Notes: generated by a model not told the origin, from the sequence alone. A DNA stretch of 64,000 bases from Chaetoderma sp. LZ-2023a (GCA_034401795.1 CM067373.1:39233669-39297668); one strand, 5' to 3'; shown: positions 1 to 11,945, counted from the first letter of the stretch. Made by a program: numbers and translations.

Positions 1-340
1 ATATTTCGGACGCTTTGAATCAATCCACCAAGCGGTTTCGGAGAAGAAGATTTTTAAAGCCATTTCCTAAAATCAGCCAAATTCCAAGATGGCCACAGGC
101 CAAATCGGCTGATCGGCTTTGTTTGAACAGACTTGGATCCCTATGTCCTAATGATACTTCCTGCCAAATGTAATTGAAATCGTCCCAGCGGTTATTGAGA
201 AGAAGTCGTTTAAAGGAAAAAGTTGACGGACGGATGGAAAGATGGACGGACGGATGGACGCCGGACAGACGACGGATGGTCGCCATGGCATAAGCTCACG
301 TGGCCATTCTGGCCATGTGAACTAATAACTGCATGTAAAA
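1..340. repeat. Dispersed GACGGACGGAT-type interspersed repeat
   Basis: The stretch contains a run of GGACGGAC-like hexamers near 225-265, followed by a 'CCATGGCATAAGCTCACGTGGCC' type ending. From memory, this arrangement recurs as a high-copy short element in marine invertebrate genomes. The antisense open frame at 20-286 is only the translation of this repeat and is not annotated as a gene. Its left end may lie outside the window. Confidence 0.45.
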
Positions 341-407
341 AAACCCTATTTTGACTCAAATTTAAAGCCCACATATACGGCTGTACCTGCGTGAGGTCAT
401 GTGTGCG

Positions 408-857
408 ATGGCAGACAGCACCAGGTCAAATTAGTTTCAAAATACTCAACGGAATGTTTATTAACTCGTAAAAAACCCACAATTTGTATCACCGACAGAC
501 GATTCCAGGTTACATGACGAAGTATTACTCTCTCATTTATGATTGTGACATCAGTCTGCATGTTATGTAATTGATTATGACATCACAACAGGTATGTGTG
601 TATGCATCTAGCATGCGGGTGTGCGAGCATGCATGCGTGCAGGCATACGTGCAGCTGTGCGGGCGACCATACACGCATGCGAGCGTGTGTGCGTGCATGC
701 GTGCGAATGTGTGTGTGTGTGCACCTACAATCCTATAAAATTTCTCAAATGCAATACCTCTTTTTCACTCCCCGAATTCCAATATCAAGGTAACTAACTA
801 TACAGATAAGGTTGTGAATATTTTGAAACCAATTTAACTGGACGTTATTGGTGCCAT
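408..857. mobile_element. MITE family A, copy 1 (imperfect TIRs)
   Basis: The left end reads ATGGCAGACAGCACC..AGGTCAAATTAGTTTCAAAATA. The right end (about 812-857) is its imperfect reverse complement, ending TTGGTGCCAT. No coding capacity is seen. The same ends recur at 6989-7269, 37247-37618, about 52914 and as fragments near 10966-11215 and 38800-38885, so this is a non-autonomous DNA transposon family. The middle (596-720) is a purine-pyrimidine tract of GCATGC and TGTG. Confidence 0.6.
596..720. repeat. GCATGC/TGTG alternating purine-pyrimidine tract
   Basis: This is a low-complexity run of TGCATGCGTGCGTGTG-like sequence inside MITE copy 1. Alternating purine-pyrimidine sequence of this kind can form Z-DNA. 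The 65-codon open frame across it is a Cys/Ala/Met-rich translation of the repeat, not a gene. Confidence 0.7.
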
Positions 858-2335
858 AGGAGGCAACAGTGCCCAATCAAGCGTTTCTAGGCTTTTATTG
901 AGTTAGGCTATTGTCCTATATAATTTAAGAACCGTGAGCCGGGCTCAATTAACGCATACACGATGTGGGTTTCACGGTGTTTAAGGCTTTTGCTTTGATA
1001 CATAGTTGCACCTGCAGAGTACAATACCGACAATTGTCCCACCTGAGCCTAATGGGATTCTGATTCCTGCGAGGTAATATGATTATTACGGCATATACTT
1101 AAAATGTTTTAATTTAGGAAGATTTATTCTGTAACACGGTAATGCGTAATTCTACTCAACTGCCACCCTGTCAGCAAGGAATTCCATGAGATGGCGTGTG
1201 GGCTCCAAATGAATCAGTGTGTGTTGGATTTTCACCGAATGCAGTCCTGTTATCAGCTCCATGCACTAAGATGCATATAGCCAGCGCCTAGTGTTTTGTT
1301 TAATAGGAAAGTGTTATTAACAGTTTTACTGTCTAGATATTGTTGTAGTGATTTAACAAATGTTAGCTAATGAATGACGTTTGTGAATAGAACAAGTTAT
1401 ACTATATCGTCACAAAAAGGAAATGCTGGTGTTTTGGATTATCTAAAGGGGGATTTATTGGATGTATCTAGTAATCAAGAGCCGCATAATGCCTCCTATT
1501 CATGGCATTGAGTTGCCTGGTGACAGAGAGCAGGTCAGAAGACAATATCACCGTTCTTGGCTTTAGGCCTATTGAAGTTAGTCACAGTTTCATTGGCAAT
1601 TTATTGGCATGAAAAAGAAAGAGAGGGGGAGGGGCAATACAAGGAGCAGCACTCCCCTCAGACTGTACTTATGGATCGAACATCCAGCAGTGAGCCTTCT
1701 GACACTGATGTGGTTAAACAGTCAGATTTTTTAAGACTGGAATTTATAGTAGACTCTAAATCAAGAATCTTCGATGATGTGACTGAGTGGAAATTTGATG
1801 AAAAGTGCCCTGTCATCGTTTCTTGGCATTTTGTCTTCAGAACACATAGGTTCATACCCATTAGTGACTAGATGTATGAAAGGTATAGCAATTCAGAAGC
1901 CATTATGAGCGACCAAGATATGGTTACATATGGAATGTTACGGATGTATTCGAAACGTTAAGAAATTGGGATCCAGCAGAATCATTATCACTTTCAGATT
2001 TAACGTTGCATACAGTAATGCTACTATCCTTAGCGTCCATGCAAAGAAGTCAATCAATCCATCTATTAGATACCGGATTTATGACAGTAACATAGGATGA
2101 ATATGTATTTTTCTTATATGGTAACTTTAAACAGTCCAGAATATGAAAGGATGTATTAAAAATTTAATTGCCAATTTTGTATTTGTAACCATTTGTCAGT
2201 ATATCTAGATAGTTATTAAATAGCAACAATCTAGTAAATTGCTTGTCAGTACAGTGAAACCGCATAAGGCAGTCAGCTAATTAAAGCTACAATGAAACAT
2301 GCAGGAATTGATGTTAATATATTTAAAGCACATAG
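858..2335. other. Gene-free stretch with one unassigned ORF
   Basis: No recognisable gene is seen. An ORF of 104 codons (1557-1871, plus strand) has ordinary amino-acid composition, but I recognise no family and see no convincing splice or promoter context. The site 1152-1190 is one arm of a 39-bp inverted repeat whose partner is at 5357-5395. Confidence 0.4.
1152..1190 (+). repeat. Left arm of a 39-bp inverted repeat (partner 5357-5395)
   Basis: CTACTCAACTGCCACC..ATGAG matches the reverse complement of 5357-5395 with a single mismatch. The two arms lie 4.2 kb apart and face each other around the decayed LINE. They may be the terminal repeats of an old DNA transposon or two independent MITE ends. 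Confidence 0.65.
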
Positions 2336-5035
2336 TACTCAATAACGCTGAAGGACACTTTATCGGGACTGACCAAGGAAAAGCCAAGGCGATTCGAGAA
2401 TGGTTCAAGGAACAGTTCACTGACAACGATGATGAGCCCTTGCACCCGTTCTGAGGAGACCCCTGGCCTTTACTAATATCACCGTTCGGTTTGTGGATCT
2501 GGGGGACGATCCACCCTCAAGCCGGATGATAATCTCTCAAAACACAATGATGTCCGTTAAGTTTCAATATTCAGTGGTTCTTATTCTCTGAACGAATTAA
2601 GCTAAATCACAACTTTGAGACAATGTAGGGTCACTTATCTAATCTTTATTAATCATTATTGCACGAAATCTTCATTCCACAGTTTATAATTTAAGATGAA
2701 TTATTCTCTTTTATCAAATATTTATTATCTAACATTTAAACTTTCCTTCTCAATTAATTAATTTCCTAAGCAAATGTCTTATAACACTTTTTCTTTATTC
2801 TTGTTAATATTATCTTTATATTTCAGTACAATTCATTATCCAACACGAGACCTTATGAAAGACTTATATTTCTTTTAAACAAATGATTCTGAATCTTATT
2901 GTTTCTAAGTCCAAAACTTATAACGAGAATGACAAGTGATTCCAAGAATGATCAAAAACGGAATGCCCAAAGTGGGCGCTTTTCCCTTTATAAAGGTTTC
3001 TGGACCTTCACGTGACCATTATTGACTTCTGGACACGTGTTCAATGAATTTTACCTACGTCATAATCATATCCAGCCTAGGTCATAATTTGTTCCTGTTT
3101 GTCATAGTGTCTCAGCCTGGATAACAAATTGGAACTGTCAAACTGAATAGTATGCATGGATTCTTGTAATTGCAAACCTGACAGAATCGAAGCCAGTAAT
3201 GGACTTTTATACCGTATAGCATCCATGCATCAAGCTTCAGTTCTATATCAGTACCAAATCTGACAGTTTTCTCATTATTTTGGACCAACTTCTCCCATTA
3301 CTGAGAGTTTTATGTGATCCCTGTATTATCTAGTACACTGTTAGGACCCTGTCTTTTACCCAAACTAATTACTATAGATAACAGTTAACACGCACTGGCA
3401 CTATGTATAATTCGTCTGCTCTGTATAATCTCTTCTTCCCCATTTCCTTCTATTTTATTCTTAATTTCATTATTTATTGGAACAAAGCAATTTGCCTTGA
3501 ATGAACTATTGAAGGCCCAGCATATGATACTAACACCAATTAAAACAGCAGAAGTTGAGAAGGCACTTAAAGCCCTGAAAAATGGATGTGCATCTGGACT
3601 TGATGTCATAAGCAATGAACTATTCAAATATGCAAGTGACATTATTTCAAAATCGATTACGCACCTAATCAATTCAGTTTTTATGCACCACCTTCCCATC
3701 GATGCTGTAGACCAAGGCACCTTTATCGCTTTACCCAAGCCCAAGAAGCCACCTGACTCCAGCCAATCTGCGGACCATTGTGATCCTGAACAGCATATGG
3801 AAAATCCTATCCAATGTTAATCTATGACATCACCGGATCATGTCAAAGTGCCTTCAAATGTGGATGCAGCTGCGCAGACATTGTATGGCTCAACGCATGC
3901 TTTTGCTGGCAGTCATGTCCAAACACTGGGACGTCCACAAAATGGGTATTGACATGTCACTAGCCATCAACACAATTAAGTGCTCAAAGATCCTAGATAT
4001 ACTACGTCAGGCCAGTTGAAATGAAGATGTGCTATGACTAGTGAGGCTACTGCTTGCAGACACCATGCTTAGAGTATGAGTCAAGTCAGTGAAGTCTGTA
4101 GAGTTTGAGACACCAATCAGCTCCCCACAGGGAGATGGTCTATCTCCGGTTACCTGGCTGCTGCATTGGAATCTGTGTGGGAAAGTTCCACAAAACCAAA
4201 CCCTCCAATGTAAATACTGGGTATGTTGCTAGAGATGGAATATGCCGATGATGTGGACTTCATAGACGAGGAAAAAAAACCGTTGACGAACTTCTCCCAA
4301 TAACTGCAAGTAAACTAAAAATTGAGAATCTTATTATGAATGAATCCAAAGCAGAGTTCACCCACATATACCTATCTACAAAACATGAAACTAAAGAAAA
4401 TGATGACCCACTTCGTGGTGGCGAACCATGGAGGAAAAGTAAAATCCTGGGCTCACTGCTTTGCAGTACTGCTGACATTGCTGCACGCTGCGTCATGGGA
4501 ACATAGCTTTCCAGTCCTTCTGGAAGCTATGGATTCCTACATAAATGATGCCCTTGATAAAAAGGCTACGTTTATACAATGCAACCTGCATATCATTGAT
4601 GCTGTATAACTGTAGCAGCTGGGCAGCACCAAAGGCAGCTCTAGACAAACTTGATACCTGCCACCGCAAACACCTACGCACGGTCACTGGACACCGATTG
4701 CCAGACAGCATAATCTCCAATGATGCACTATACAAGATGTTTAATACGTCGCCGCTGTCGGTAAAAGTCGTCCAACAAAGATGGTCCATGTTTTAGCCAT
4801 GTTCTAAGGATGCCAGAGGAGACACCAGCACAGCGAGCCTTGGAATTCGCCCTACTCGAAGCCAACAAATACAAAGGCAGGAGAGGACGTCATTGTCTAA
4901 ATCTGCTAAGCGTACAAAGCAAGACTCAGTACACTCAAGTCAAGAATGGACCTGAGGAAGCTAAGGATTTTGGCTGAGGACAAGTCACAGTGGGCAAAAG
5001 CGAAGATGGACTGGTTGCAGTTGTAGGATGTTTCT
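2336..5035 (+). pseudogene. Decayed non-LTR retrotransposon (LINE) ORF2, interrupted
   Basis: Several frames together give a reverse transcriptase. At 2340-2460 a segment reads like the region just upstream of a LINE RT (..GTDQGKAKAIREWF..). At 3497-3820 the RT start reads LKNGCASGLDVISNELFKYA, followed by ALPKPKKP, the finger-domain motif of LINE RTs. Near 4115-4150 a frame gives PQGDGLSPV, the conserved RT block before the catalytic motif. At 4545-4900 the C-terminal region (..MLYNCSSW.., ..RKHLRTVTG..) is typical of LINE ORF2 tails. The frames are broken many times, so the copy is dead. Roughly 2470-3490 is foreign to the frame and looks like an insertion. A second, shorter copy lies at 47735-48240. 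The clade is not resolved. Confidence 0.75.
2470..3490. other. AT-rich insertion splitting the LINE
   Basis: LINE coding similarity stops near 2470 and resumes at about 3495. The intervening kilobase is AT-rich and has no recognisable ORF. The exact insertion ends and any target duplication were not resolved by eye. The minus-strand ORF at 3385-3744 overlaps the resumed RT and is treated as a shadow. Confidence 0.4.
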
Positions 5036-5396
5036 ACTACTACAGCCACAGAATACAGTAATCATACAGTACTCGATCTGCAAAAGTTTATACCGCTCAT
5101 ATGAAAGGTGTTGAAATCTCTTGTATATTAGAGAAGGACAAACGAGGAGACATTTGCCAAACATTATACTAAATCGCTAAACTCAACAAAAGAAGATCAA
5201 TTCATAAGATCTTTGTTGGGAAATTAATAACAAATTTGTGAAATAGTAGACCACAATAGTATGTGGATGTGTCGAATAGTTTTCTAGACAGTGAGTTCAA
5301 ATAGCGATAGTTGGTCTATCAGTGTAGATTGTCAAGAGCATTCACAACTTTTAAATCTCATGAAATTCCTTGCTGACAGGGTGGCAGTTGAGTAGG

Positions 5397-6743
5397 ATTC
5401 AATGGTTAAATGAAGGTATTCTTAACTGACGGTAGGTCTTCATGATATTAATTTTTATTAGAAAAATGAATACCGGTATCGATATCAGTTTCCATACTGG
5501 TATACCTTTAATAGCGGTATTATTTCGATGGGCAAAATAGAGTGAGGCTTGGGTAGTATGATAACATATTCAATGTATATCAGTACCCCTGATATAGTTG
5601 CTGAACTTTACAAATTTCCAAAATAAAACCTAGAAATTACACGAATCCTGATATTAAATGCTAAATTATAACTCTTCAGTTAAATTATATCTCAAAATGG
5701 CTTACATAATCCCAAAATCGGCTCTACAAATGATTATAATTTGCCACAAAATTACACCTATTTCCGAGACCTCCGCAGTGACACACCTGCGAGAATACAT
5801 AGTCCTATGCTTGCTCCCATTAGAGTAGCTTGTATTGATCAATATCTAGCAACCCGCCAACATAAGAAGAGAATAGAGTTGCAGGGATTGAGAAGTTTTT
5901 CTCATATCGTCGGTTCCTCTTTACTTGGGCCGTTTGGCGGTCACTACAAGGTTGTACAATTCCAAAAAATCTCTAAATAACCAGACTGTAGTAACTGAGA
6001 ATTGAGATAAAATATCATGACACAAAATATTCATTTGAAAGTGTGATTTTCTAGCAAACAATGGGCCGAAATTATAAATATTAACACAAGAAAAGATATA
6101 TTTTAGGTATTTTTAGCCATCCCCTGTCCTATGAGGTTAATTAAAATGAGTTTTATTCTTCTTTTTTTTTGCGAGAAGTGCATTCTTATAAGTAGCCAAT
6201 TTTTGTGTCAGTAATAGTTAATTTATCAATTTCTCTATCCTCCAAACAACAATTTGACAGGTCCGGATAAATAAAAAATTTTAAGTGTGGTCGCTAAATA
6301 CAGGTAAAATATAATTTCCACATGTGAAGAGTAGTTGCTTATCTCATTAGACAGATTTATGATTGAATTTTACAAATGGAAAGCAGATTATCTGCCTAAG
6401 CAGAATGGCATACCGGTTTTATGTTATATCTCAATATTTCGGTATCAGCAAAATTATATCGGTATGACTAACTGTATAGCTACGACATTTGATATACTAT
6501 CGGTATATCGTGAAGACTTACATGACGGTTGACCGGAACTTTACTCAGCTGCCACTGGAAGTGGGAATTACATCTCAACCCATAAGGGTAGATTAATCCC
6601 TCCCAACAAGGGTTGTTTGTGAATGCACTCAAAAGGCTTCCACTTGGAGACCACACCCCATCTGATGTAATTGCTGCTTCCGGTGGCAACTGAGTAGAAT
6701 TCCGGTCAACTGTCATGTAAGAACCTTCGTTTAACCATTGAAT
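5397..6743. mobile_element. TIR element of about 1.35 kb with a nested MITE
   Basis: The left end (ATTCAATGGTTAAATGAAGG.., then ..AGGTCTTCATGATATT) matches the reverse complement of the right end (..CCTTCGTTTAACCATTGAAT). The right arm is split by a roughly 190-bp palindromic insertion at about 6522-6716. The interior contains GGTATACC-like stretches near both ends (about 5470-5510 and 6405-6500) and an unassigned 79-codon ORF at 5741-5980. No transposase was found, so it looks non-autonomous. Confidence 0.5.
6522..6716. mobile_element. Small palindromic MITE nested in the 5397-6743 element
   Basis: The ends are a long inverted repeat. The left end reads CATGACGGTTGACCGGAAC..TACTCAGCTGCCACTGGAAG. 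The right end, reverse-complemented, reads CATGACAGTTGACCGGAAT..TACTCAGTTGCCACCGGAAG. It shares the core CTACTCA..TGCCAC with the arms at 1152-1190 and 5357-5395. Confidence 0.6.
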
Positions 6744-6988
6744 TTCAATACTCTGATTTTTATATTCACAGGCGCTAATAAATGGTACATTAGTGTCTAT
6801 TAGGTGGGCGTTTTAGGTGGCCATTAACGCGATAGTACCATGGGTTGAGAATGTGGGCCTTGAGAATGAACTTATTAAAGACAGGTGACTGCTTAATACA
6901 AGCCATTTACTATGGTAGATGGAACTGCTGATCACAATACGGTGGTTGCATCTTAAAGAAATTACATTACTTGGTACTGTTGATGCCT

Positions 6989-7269
6989 ATGGCAGCAACA
7001 GTGTCAAGTCAAATTAGTTTCAAAATATTCAACAGAATGTTTATTAAATAGTAAAGACATACAATTTGGACAACAACACTTAGCCCATCATAAATGGAGG
7101 AATACAGCTTTAACTATGGCCCGCCCATTTCTAGCTAAGCTCCACCCACCTTTGCTGCTGTTGGGATCAATCGATCTCTGCACTCTCTGAATCTTAATTT
7201 CTAGAAAACTATACTTGTAAGCTGTTGAGTATTTTTAAAACTAATTTGACTGGGTGCTGTTTCTGCCAT
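6989..7269. mobile_element. MITE family A, near-complete copy
   Basis: The left end reads ATGGCAGCAACAGTGTCAAG followed by TCAAATTAGTTTCAAAATATTC. The right end is its inverted match (..AAACTAATTTGACTGG..TTTCTGCCAT). At 281 bp it is the cleanest reference copy in the window. A partial second copy starts directly after it at 7271. Confidence 0.7.
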
Positions 7270-7270
7270 A

Positions 7271-7500
7271 CCAGTCAAATTGGTTTTAAAATATTCAACA
7301 TAATGTTTATTAAATAGTAAAGGCATACAATTCATACAACAATGCTTAGTCCATCATCAATTAAGCATTTGGGATGAAATTAGCTATGTCATTCATGACG
7401 CATTTGATTATGACATCAGCCTACATGTGACGTAGTTGATTATGACGTCATATGATTGACTGTGAAACTGGATTCATCAATTAAAACATAGAGCACCATG
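7271..7500 (+). mobile_element. MITE family A, partial copy abutting the previous one
   Basis: Starting at CCAGTCAAATTGGTTTTAAA, it follows the long form of the family also seen at 52914. That form carries repeated TGACGTCAT/TGACATCA motifs (for example near 7441-7455). No right TIR was found. Tandem placement suggests insertion into, or recombination with, the neighbouring copy. Confidence 0.55.
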
Positions 7501-8618
7501 TACAAGCATTGATTTTATGAACACTCAACTCCAGATGCCTTGCATATGTGCTGGGAGCCTGGCTGGACGTACGTCTACAACAACTAAACCAACACGCACA
7601 CAAAAAAAAACCATTTTGTTTATATCCACGTTTTATTTTGAAGAAGATATTACAAATCATAAAATATATAGTTTATGTTACTAGCATAAACAAATAATTA
7701 TTGTTGTAGACATTCATGAGCCAGTGTGTAGCCTGATACCTTACACATCAGTAATAGCAATACTTTCAGCATCTGAATCATTATCATCACCACCTGAATC
7801 AACATCGTCATCATCAGTACCCACATCCATATTGCTACTTATGTACTCTTTGATCAGGAACCCTTTTGCGAAAATCTTTAATTTCCTGATGAATTATATT
7901 AATGAGCGTATAGTTCTATACTCTTCTCCACTGTAGCATTATGACAGTACACTATGTACACCAAGAAATATCTTTTTTTGGATACTTTATCCCTGGAATG
8001 TGTGGCGAGGTTATCGTATGAACCATTCCTATCGTAAATTTGTCTAAAATAGACTTCTCTCGGTCTGCAAATTGATATTTGGTTAAGACCCCTGCAGAAA
8101 TATGGCTGTAGGCTCAGAACAGTCAGTAATAGTGATGGTTGAATTATCGCCTTGCCCATGTTTCACCCTGCCCCCATCCCACCCCGAACCCACCTGCGTT
8201 TCCATATTGACCTTCACATTGTCTCATCAGCCAGGATGGAACTTGTCCGAACACTTTATAACTTGACCATATCCTCCCCCCCCCCCTCCACACCACTCCA
8301 TATCTCTCAAACACCCCCACCGCTGCTATTCATTTAACTGTTACATTGTCTGTTCAGCAAGTAACAAAAAAGCTATGTACTGAAGAATGACTGAAGTACA
8401 ACAGGTTGAACATTAAAGATGTTAGCGTTTAGGTGTGGTATTCCTTCAGGAACAATAGATCTACACTTCCCATTGTCCCGGTCGAGAGCTGATCATGTGA
8501 CCTCATTTGGACACCACCACCATCAATACCATGCCTTATTATACATGTCAACCATCAGCTATTAAAACCATCAATCATCCGCACCCATCAATAGATCTGC
8601 ATCCCAAACACTGGCAGA
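7501..8618. other. Gene-free stretch
   Basis: No gene can be supported. On the minus strand, about 7880-7740 encodes a short acidic tail (Asp/Ser-rich, ending in a stop) followed by an AATAAA-like signal near 7632. This could be the 3' end of an unrecognised transposase, but no catalytic motif is visible. A poly-C run lies at about 8276-8288. Confidence 0.4.
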
Positions 8619-8620
8619 GT

Positions 8621-8825
8621 GATAGGCGACTGTTCTGACTGGTTGAGAGGTGTCACACAGCCTATAACGTCATCTCATTTGCATATTAGGCAACACCCCC
8701 TTTTTCTTGACCAATCAGAATGGAGTATTTATTTTGGCTGAAAAAGGGGTAGTGGCCCAATATGAAAATGAGATTACGTCACAGGTCACTTGACCCCTCT
8801 CGACGGATTAGAACAGCCGCCTATC
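8621..8825. mobile_element. MITE family C with about 90-bp TIRs
   Basis: The left arm runs GATAGGCGACTGTTCTGACT.., then ..ATCTCATTTGCATATTAGGC, and ..CCCCCTTTTTC. The right arm is its inverted match (..GAAAAAGGGGTAGTGG.. to ..AGAACAGCCGCCTATC). Almost the whole 205-bp element is therefore a hairpin. No ORF is present. Only one copy was noticed in this window. Confidence 0.7.
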
Positions 8826-8849
8826 TCATCCCGTCTCTACTCAGGTTTG

Positions 8850-9590
8850 GGTCGAGTAAAATTAACCAAACATGAGATATGAACCGCTAAGTTGAGCTAA
8901 ACGCAAAATGTTAACTTTGAAAATATACCAATGTCACACACTGACCTTAACGTTGGACCATTATACCTTAACATTACTGTATGATGCCCTCTAATTATAA
9001 GGAAGGATGTGTCCCAAGGCTGGGTCCAGTATGCTTAAGCCATGGTTTTATCCAGGAATTTTGTTAAGGAGGGGTGGGGGATGGGGGGGGGACTAAATTG
9101 AATGCATGTTAAGTGCCTATACAATTTCCATTTAAATCGCAAAAGGTGCGTAAATCCAGACAATTCACGAGCGGATCCCCCCCCCCCCCCCTCCTTTGTC
9201 CCGACATGGCTAAAACCCCGCATAAGCAAAGATGAGACATGAACTGCTGTTGAGCTAAGTGCAAAATGTTAATGTTAAAAACCCAGAGCTTACCAATGTC
9301 AAAGCATCCTTGACCTTGGACCTTTTGACAGCAAGGTCATTGTGTGATGCCCTGTCTTTAAATGCATGGAATCATGTGCCAGGTTAGGTCCAGAATGATT
9401 AACCAAATATGAGATATGAACTGCTAAGTTGAGCTACATGGAAAATGTTAATGTTGAAAAAACAATGTTTTATCAAGGTCACGGTGTCGTTGCCCTTTGA
9501 CCTTTGGACCCCAACGCCATTGTGTGGCGCTCTCTCATTATAAGGAAGCACGTGTCCAAGGTTGGGCCCAGTATGATTATCTGAGATATT
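8850..9590. repeat. Three tandem copies of a 170-190 bp repeat
   Basis: Each unit contains GAGATATGAACYGCTAAGTTG, GCAAAATGTTAA, a TTGACCTTTGGACC-like block, TGTGTGATGCCCTCT and a ..GGGTCCAGTATGATTA ending. The units lie at about 8850-9030, 9225-9390 and 9391-9590. The first and second are separated by roughly 190 bp of unrelated sequence with G and C runs (9035-9220). The degree of divergence suggests an old satellite fragment. Confidence 0.65.
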
Positions 9591-9599
9591 AACTGATAA

Positions 9600-10960
9600 G
9601 TTGAGCTAAAGGCAAATTGGACGACGACGGCGGCGGCGGCGCTGCCACCACCACCATCGCCGCCGCGCAGGGTATCGCAATATCTTGTTTGACTTCGTAA
9701 AGTCGAGCTACAAACTAAATCTAATATCAAAAACATCACCCTGAACAGTTGGTACTTCAGATCACGGTCTCGATTCATATAGTTACCTCCAGAAATGTGG
9801 GTGGGGTGTCGTGGGGTGGGGTGGGGTGGGTGCACTTTGAGAGCATTTACATGTCAAAACCGCTTGTCAGGAGGTGGACAGTGCACCTCCTGTCTGCCAC
9901 GCCCAGTTGATGGCTTCTCATGGAATGATCCTGTGGACGCCCATGAGTCTGAGGTAACCCAGGCACCTATGACTCTTGTTTTGGTGTGTGAAATCTTGCT
10001 CATTAGGTCTTGCCCATCTCGTGAGATACGAATGAATCTCAGTCGGCCACCAAATCTCGCCTATCATCCTAGTCATAGAATTGGAAATAACTTGGCATGT
10101 AGAGAGCAACTGCTTATGTATGCAGCTAAACCTTCCTAAAGCGGGACACTCGAATTCATGGCCACAAGATGTGAGCTGTTTAACGCGGGTAAGCATGCGA
10201 CCACGGCCTTATGGAACACCTGCTATTTTAAAGGGATATTCCACTTGGGGATTTTATGCATCTGGCGTAAAGTACTATTTCTCCTCATTAATTTGTGACC
10301 AAGAGCACAATTTTATGCCAACAAATAAAAAAGATATCCTCAATTTAAATTGCTAAAGTAACCAGTAGATAGAGGCGCCATTTTGGACAAACGGCTGACG
10401 TCACCGACACACCTCTCTTTGCCCGATCGAGGATAGCCATAACCAGGGGAGGTAAATCTTGCATCTCGTGGATAATTAGATTACTTCCTACATACGCATG
10501 TATAATGTAATATGCCGCCAGTTGTCGTAGATCTATATTGCCTTCATCCATGGACTTGGATAAGATAGTTATCAGTGGATATGGCGGTCTTCGCATATGA
10601 CTATAATAATCGTAAATAATAATGATAATGTACAATTGTTACTCTGCCTACTATAAGATGTACTATTTGTTTTCCCCATATGTCATGTATGTATGACCTG
10701 GGTGTAACAAAATTCAGTTCAGTTCAGTTCAGCCTAAACAACTGACACTTTGCCACAGTGTTTGGAGGAAATTAAAGTTCAATTAGTGTCCCGATGATCG
10801 CGTCAGTCATTGTAGTGCTAAATTGTCAAAAATTGTCTTCTTATGGGCAATTTCTTTTTTTTAAACATTGAAGGGTTAAGCCAGGAGCATGTTTGCAATT
10901 AACCAGCTACAACAAATTCTTCAAAAATATGTTAGTTGAATAAATGTTGAAAGTAATTTC
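9600..10960. other. Gene-free stretch with a retroposon-like tail
   Basis: No gene is recognised. A GGC/CCACCACC trinucleotide patch lies at about 9622-9665, and GGGGT repeats lie near 9805-9830. At about 10665-10732 the sequence ends in GACCTGGGTGTAACAAAATT followed by (CAGTT) repeats. This has the look of a non-LTR retrotransposon or SINE 3' tail. Confidence 0.4.
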
Positions 10961-10965
10961 ACTGA

Positions 10966-11215
10966 AAGCTGTTGCTATTGCAACTTCTGCTTCCAGTCAA
11001 ATTCCAGTTTCAAAATATTCAACAGGCAGTAAATAATAGTCAACATTTTAAAATTTGGGATCAATTAGTCAACTCTTTCAAGAACATAAAAGCAGAAAGC
11101 TTAAAATTTACCCTGCATAGGCCTATTGTGTGAAACTAATTAGTTTGGAAGCTACTGCAACATAATTCCAGGCAAATTTAATTCAAAGTATTCAACACTC
11201 TGCATAGTTATTATA
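10966..11215. mobile_element. MITE family A fragments
   Basis: Fragmented copies of the family A termini are seen: GTTGCTATTGCAACTTC..CCAGTTTCAAAATATTCAAC at 10970-11025, and AACTAATTAGTTTGGAAGC followed by CAAATTTAATTCAAAGTATT near 11130-11195. They look like remnants of one or two overlapping insertions. Confidence 0.45.
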
Positions 11216-11782
11216 AAATTGGGAGTAAACTTTATAAATGATTAATAACGCTGGATTTCAATAGTGTGAAAGCACTAAATTACTAATTATGTCTAGCGTA
11301 CACTTGCCATTATTTACTAGCCGTCACCTACTATCGTCTATGAAGTAAGCCGCTAAGCGATTGCCTATAATTGACCGACCGGACAACCAGCGACGTTGTT
11401 TCATTTTGGTTTGCAAATCCCATTTTACAATTGATGCAAGCAAATACTGACGTTAATTGTCGAGCTTGATTCTGTTATATTAAAATTAACTACCGTGCCG
11501 TTTGTTTTGAAATGCATGACACATTATTTTAGAATTATACAGACTATATGTTCTAATCTTGTGTCTTCCAAATTTAAATGTGGAAGATATCCATCCAGTG
11601 CCGATGTTATGAAGCCATCTTTCAGTAGCCCCTTTTCATGCGGATGCTTCTGCGGATGTTTCCATGATCGTTTCTATTACTGCAAGCCCATGCTTGACAT
11701 GTTGCGATTTAACCATCTCATGCCAGCACTGGCCTCTGCAATCGTCAAGTTGAGGACGCGGGTCAAGAGAAGGCTATTTTTT

Positions 11783-11945
11783 TAGAATTAACAACTAAAA
11801 CGACTGTCTCAGTAAGAGAACCAGCCATTCCAGTGGCCAATTTTCAAAAATAGTTTTCGCTTGGCCTGCAAATGGACATTCAATAAGGAAATATTCTGAT
11901 TTTCCTGACATAATTTCGTCATTAAAGGGTTAGTTAATATTCGGC
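11783..11945 (-). mobile_element. MITE family D, copy 1
   Basis: It is related, in reverse orientation, to 17601-17785. Shared blocks include CAGCCATTCCAGTG, TTGGCCTGCAAATGGACATT, AATAAGGAAATATT and the terminal GTCATTAAAGGGTTAG. A third relative is at 38070-38293. No coding capacity is seen. Confidence 0.55.

Noticed and set aside
1557..1871. 104-codon ORF with ordinary composition
   Set aside because: No family resemblance and no supporting signals. An overlapping minus-strand ORF of similar quality exists.
7740..7880. Acidic C-terminal tail with a nearby AATAAA on the minus strand, possibly a transposase end
   Set aside because: It is too short, with no catalytic residues or upstream domain visible.
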